This document shows positions 61,206-64,000 of a DNA stretch of 64,000 nt, piece after piece. The notes beneath the pieces are model-generated. The model made no database searches. It had not been told where the DNA came from and saw nothing but the letters and a program-made list of their open reading frames with translations. The DNA is from Cyanoderma ruficeps (lineage: Eukaryota; Chordata; Aves; Passeriformes; Timaliidae), in the NCBI GenBank assembly GCA_008694505.1, contig VZDJ01004378.1, positions 8,555,472 to 8,619,471 of the forward strand, read 5' to 3'. Every line of letters begins with the position of its first letter. Position 1 is the first letter of the stretch. Both the position numbers and the translations under genes were made by a program.

Positions 61206-63539
61206 AGGGTTTCATATTTTGGTCATAAATATGAAACAATATTTACCTACTTCAGAATTATATACTGAATAATTTTATTAGACTTTTTAGAGCTTCTCTG
61301 ATTTCTTACGACTATTGTTAAACAAAATTTCTGTTTACTTTTCCTTGTTTTAGTGTGATCACATGACTTGGTAGACATGGAGAGCTGAGATCCCTATTAT
61401 GTACTAAAATAAGGGATTAGAAGCAATGATTAAACTCTAGACTATTATCTGGAAAGATTAACAAAGTAATTATGTAGCCTGAAACTCAGAATGTTGAGTT
61501 ACAAGAAGAGGAAGAAAATATTCAACAGAAGAATTTGAAATGGAAGGACAAAAGTGACCATCCAAGTTCTGCTTTTGTACTTATCACCCAAATCTAACAA
61601 AAATTAGCAGCTTTTTTCTGATAAACTTGCTACTTAGTACAAATGCATACCAACGACATCATAATAAAGCATAAACAATGCTGTTGAAATTTAAGGTATA
61701 AAGATTGAATTTCTGCTATTTTCATATGAAAATTTCTGGGGGGAAAAAAGAAGAAAAAAATAGAAAAAGAGTGCAATTTTGTGACAAGGTGATCTAGACC
61801 ATAATTTAAAAACATTAAAAAATACACACTGGAAGGCATAATAAAAAAATGTATATGCAAATGTAGTACTTGTGTATGTTACCACTGCCACTGCTCTGTT
61901 TAACCCTCTGCAAAGAGCAGCAAGCTGGAAAAAGGCAAGTCTTAATTTACATTTACTGTGTCTGTGACCTTAGCTCTCCCAGAAAGGAAGGGTCTTAATA
62001 ATGTGTTTAATATGGACGGTAATACTTCATTGCTACAATTTATCTTTGCAGTGCCTTTAACAAATACCGTACTCAGCCTAGTAACTTCTATGCCAGCATT
62101 GCCATGTAAAGCAGGTTAATTACTTTACTCTCTACTTTTTATCATGACCATGTAGTAGTGATCAATAATGCTTTATTACAAGGATTTTCCTTTTCTTGTC
62201 ACATATTCTTTTCCTCTAAAAGGATTCAATTTCCAAGCACGTTTATCCTTTTGATGTTAAAAGAAGTGCCTCGTGGTCTTTTTAAACAATTGCTTTACAC
62301 TCTGTAACTAAAGGGAAGACTGTGTGATTTGCCTTAAAAACATAAAGCCTGCTTTAGCAGTTCCTGCAAGACACCCCCACATTATCATGATGGGAATTTC
62401 TACCATGCCCCTAAACATTTGCATTGCAGGGTTTACAAGTTTTCCACTGGTAGACTTCCCCTGAAAAAGGCAAGTATGTGGAAAAAACAACTATAAATAG
62501 TGTGAAACTTTTATTTTAAATATCACTCTAATATTTTCAGACTCATATAACCTAGAACTAACCTCAAAATGCATCCTGAGAGGTCTCATTTTTGGCATCC
62601 TTGTGTGTGTGGGTGTCATAGAACAGGCTGAAATCTCTCTCAGATATTCTGACTGAGCTTCCTGACACACAGAGAGCCTTCAAGGCTGAATCAAGTGAAT
62701 GTTGTACTTAATGAAGAATCCGTATGAGGAAGAGGTCCTGTGATGTTAGAACCTCTGTGGTCTGTTGCTGCTTTCTCAGTGACCTGGAGCTTTTCCAGAT
62801 GGAGAATAGCAAAGTAAGTTGTTTCCACTTTTAGAATCAAACCTCTGTAAACTGGTATTCAAACTGGAAAAAACAGTGGCTCAAAAGGAAAGTTCATTAT
62901 ATTGTGCAGCGATGTGAATCAACATAGTTCAGCCTAACTGATATCATGATTCAGGAAAACAAAGCTTTGATTGTACTTCAAATAATCCACTATTTATACT
63001 TTACACATACATTTTTGAAAATTATTTTGAGAGGAAAGTATTTTTAAGTCATGGCTCAAATAATTATGTCTTACAGATCCCAGGGACATCTCACAGCAGG
63101 CTATATAAAATTTCTGTGAGCGTATTCTTATATTGCACCAGAGTTTGAAATAAATATTTCTGTGATACTGTCCTCCATGCATTAATTTAACATATAACAC
63201 AGATCTTGACTTCCTAAGTATGATATATGCTTACTAACTGATACTGCTAATGTAGCTTGTGGGCATGGATGATATAGTAATTGAAATTAACTTCATCAAG
63301 AAACAGAATTAGAATGTTTGATTTAGTGATACAACTTGTTTATATTTTTCAGGCAACATTTTGCCAACTGTATAAATACATGCAGGCTCCTGAACATTAA
63401 ATTAGTACAGTAATAACACAGACTGCATGTTTTCATTCCATATAAGACAAAATCAAATTAAAACCTCCAGCAGGATGGTTTTTTCTACATACTGGTCTTT
63501 AGAGAAAAAGCTCTATCTCATTTATTCATGCATTATGGA

Positions 63540-64000
63540 GTCAAAATTCAGTGCTGGCACACTGGTCAAGACAAATGCCAGCAAAATGCTCCTCTGACAG
63601 CAGTATCACTTAGAACTGCACACGTTTGTTTCACAACCATTGCTGGGTTTATATTGTGAACCTTGTGCACTTCCACCATGGGACTCACAGGCCTACCCTG
63701 GGGCACATGCCAGGAACTTGGCATGAAGTTCTGGATGGGAGGGGGCTGGGCCAAGCTTCCCTATGCTGCCCACCAGCCCTGTGTCTTCTCTTGCACCTCA
63801 GCAGAGCTCTGACCCACACTGGGATCTGGCAGCTCCCGATCACTCTCCAGCTGCATTGTGCATTGGCTGGGTTTACAGATCAGTTTTGGGCATATGAACA
63901 GGATTTGTTTGGAGCCCAGGTACATGAAAAATGCATCCCAATCCTTAACAGAAATGCCTGGGTCTAAACCAAGGGGCTGTTTGGTGCGGGAACACACACT
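63540..64000 (-). other. GC-rich segment of unknown origin at the window edge
   Basis: The last 460 bases are more GC-rich than the preceding 6 kb and have open frames on both strands (62-113 codons), none recognised. On the - strand they are followed directly by AATAAA at 63521-63526, the layout of a transcript or retrocopy 3' end. It may continue beyond the window. Nothing identifies it. Confidence 0.3.

Larger units (their letters stand above)
53097..64000 (-). other. Part of ZNF277 intron 1 (inferred)
   Basis: Exon 2 begins inside a codon, so another coding exon must lie upstream. No CpG-rich segment and no sequence like the human exon 1 occurs between 53,097 and 64,000, so this stretch should be intronic. 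It contains a CR1 3' end, a GC-rich TATA-containing patch, small duplications and a GC-rich terminal segment. Confidence 0.7.

Noticed and set aside
53097..64000. ZNF277 exon 1, its promoter, or DOCK4
   Set aside because: A CpG-rich shared promoter would be expected from the mammalian arrangement, but no CpG-rich segment or matching coding sequence is present.
1..64000. CRISPR arrays, operons, tRNA or rRNA genes, prokaryotic defence systems
   Set aside because: No regularly spaced direct repeats, no dense gene blocks and no cloverleaf or rRNA sequence; the window is vertebrate nuclear DNA.

Overview
The window looks like vertebrate nuclear DNA, most likely from a bird. It is AT-rich and intron-rich, carries several CR1-family LINE fragments with the 3'-end sequence typical of avian CR1, and contains one split gene whose exons I recognise as ZNF277 (zinc finger protein 277). 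There is no prokaryotic gene density, no operon, no CRISPR array and no recognisable tRNA or rRNA. Almost all open frames in this DNA are chance frames. The real coding exons are short and were located by homology plus GT-AG splice sites.

Layout. Positions 1 to about 25,250 lie beyond the 3' end of ZNF277 and hold no gene I can identify. They contain small tandem duplications, a 57-nt pyrimidine tract, a strong 20-bp hairpin (11,223-11,267) and one exon-like segment with good splice signals on the + strand (16,986-17,098). ZNF277 lies on the - strand from about 53,096 down to its stop codon at 25,744, in 11 exons that join without any frame break into 427 residues. The first coding exon (about 30 residues in human, from memory) and the promoter are not in the window and should lie beyond 64,000. 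Positions 53,097-64,000 therefore read as part of intron 1. In mammals, as I recall, ZNF277 lies head-to-head with DOCK4 and is followed by IFRD1; neither neighbour is visible here.

The introns hold the transposable elements. A CR1 on the + strand (about 27,230-28,637) keeps the end of ORF1 (the esterase-like domain) and the extreme 3' end of ORF2 with the middle deleted. Two further CR1 3' ends lie on the - strand (about 45,435-46,055 and 54,268-54,525), with two older LINE fragments near 43,660-43,840 and 46,095-46,320.

I found no evidence of a previously undescribed multi-gene system. The points most worth a second look are the hairpin at 11.2 kb, the candidate unannotated exon at 17.0 kb, a perfect palindrome in the inferred ZNF277 3' UTR, the single phase-symmetric ZNF277 exon whose skipping would remove half a zinc finger in frame, and two GC-rich patches with promoter-like or 3'-end-like signals (54.9-55.2 kb and 63.5-64.0 kb). 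Species and locus assignments rest on recognition from memory; no database search was run.
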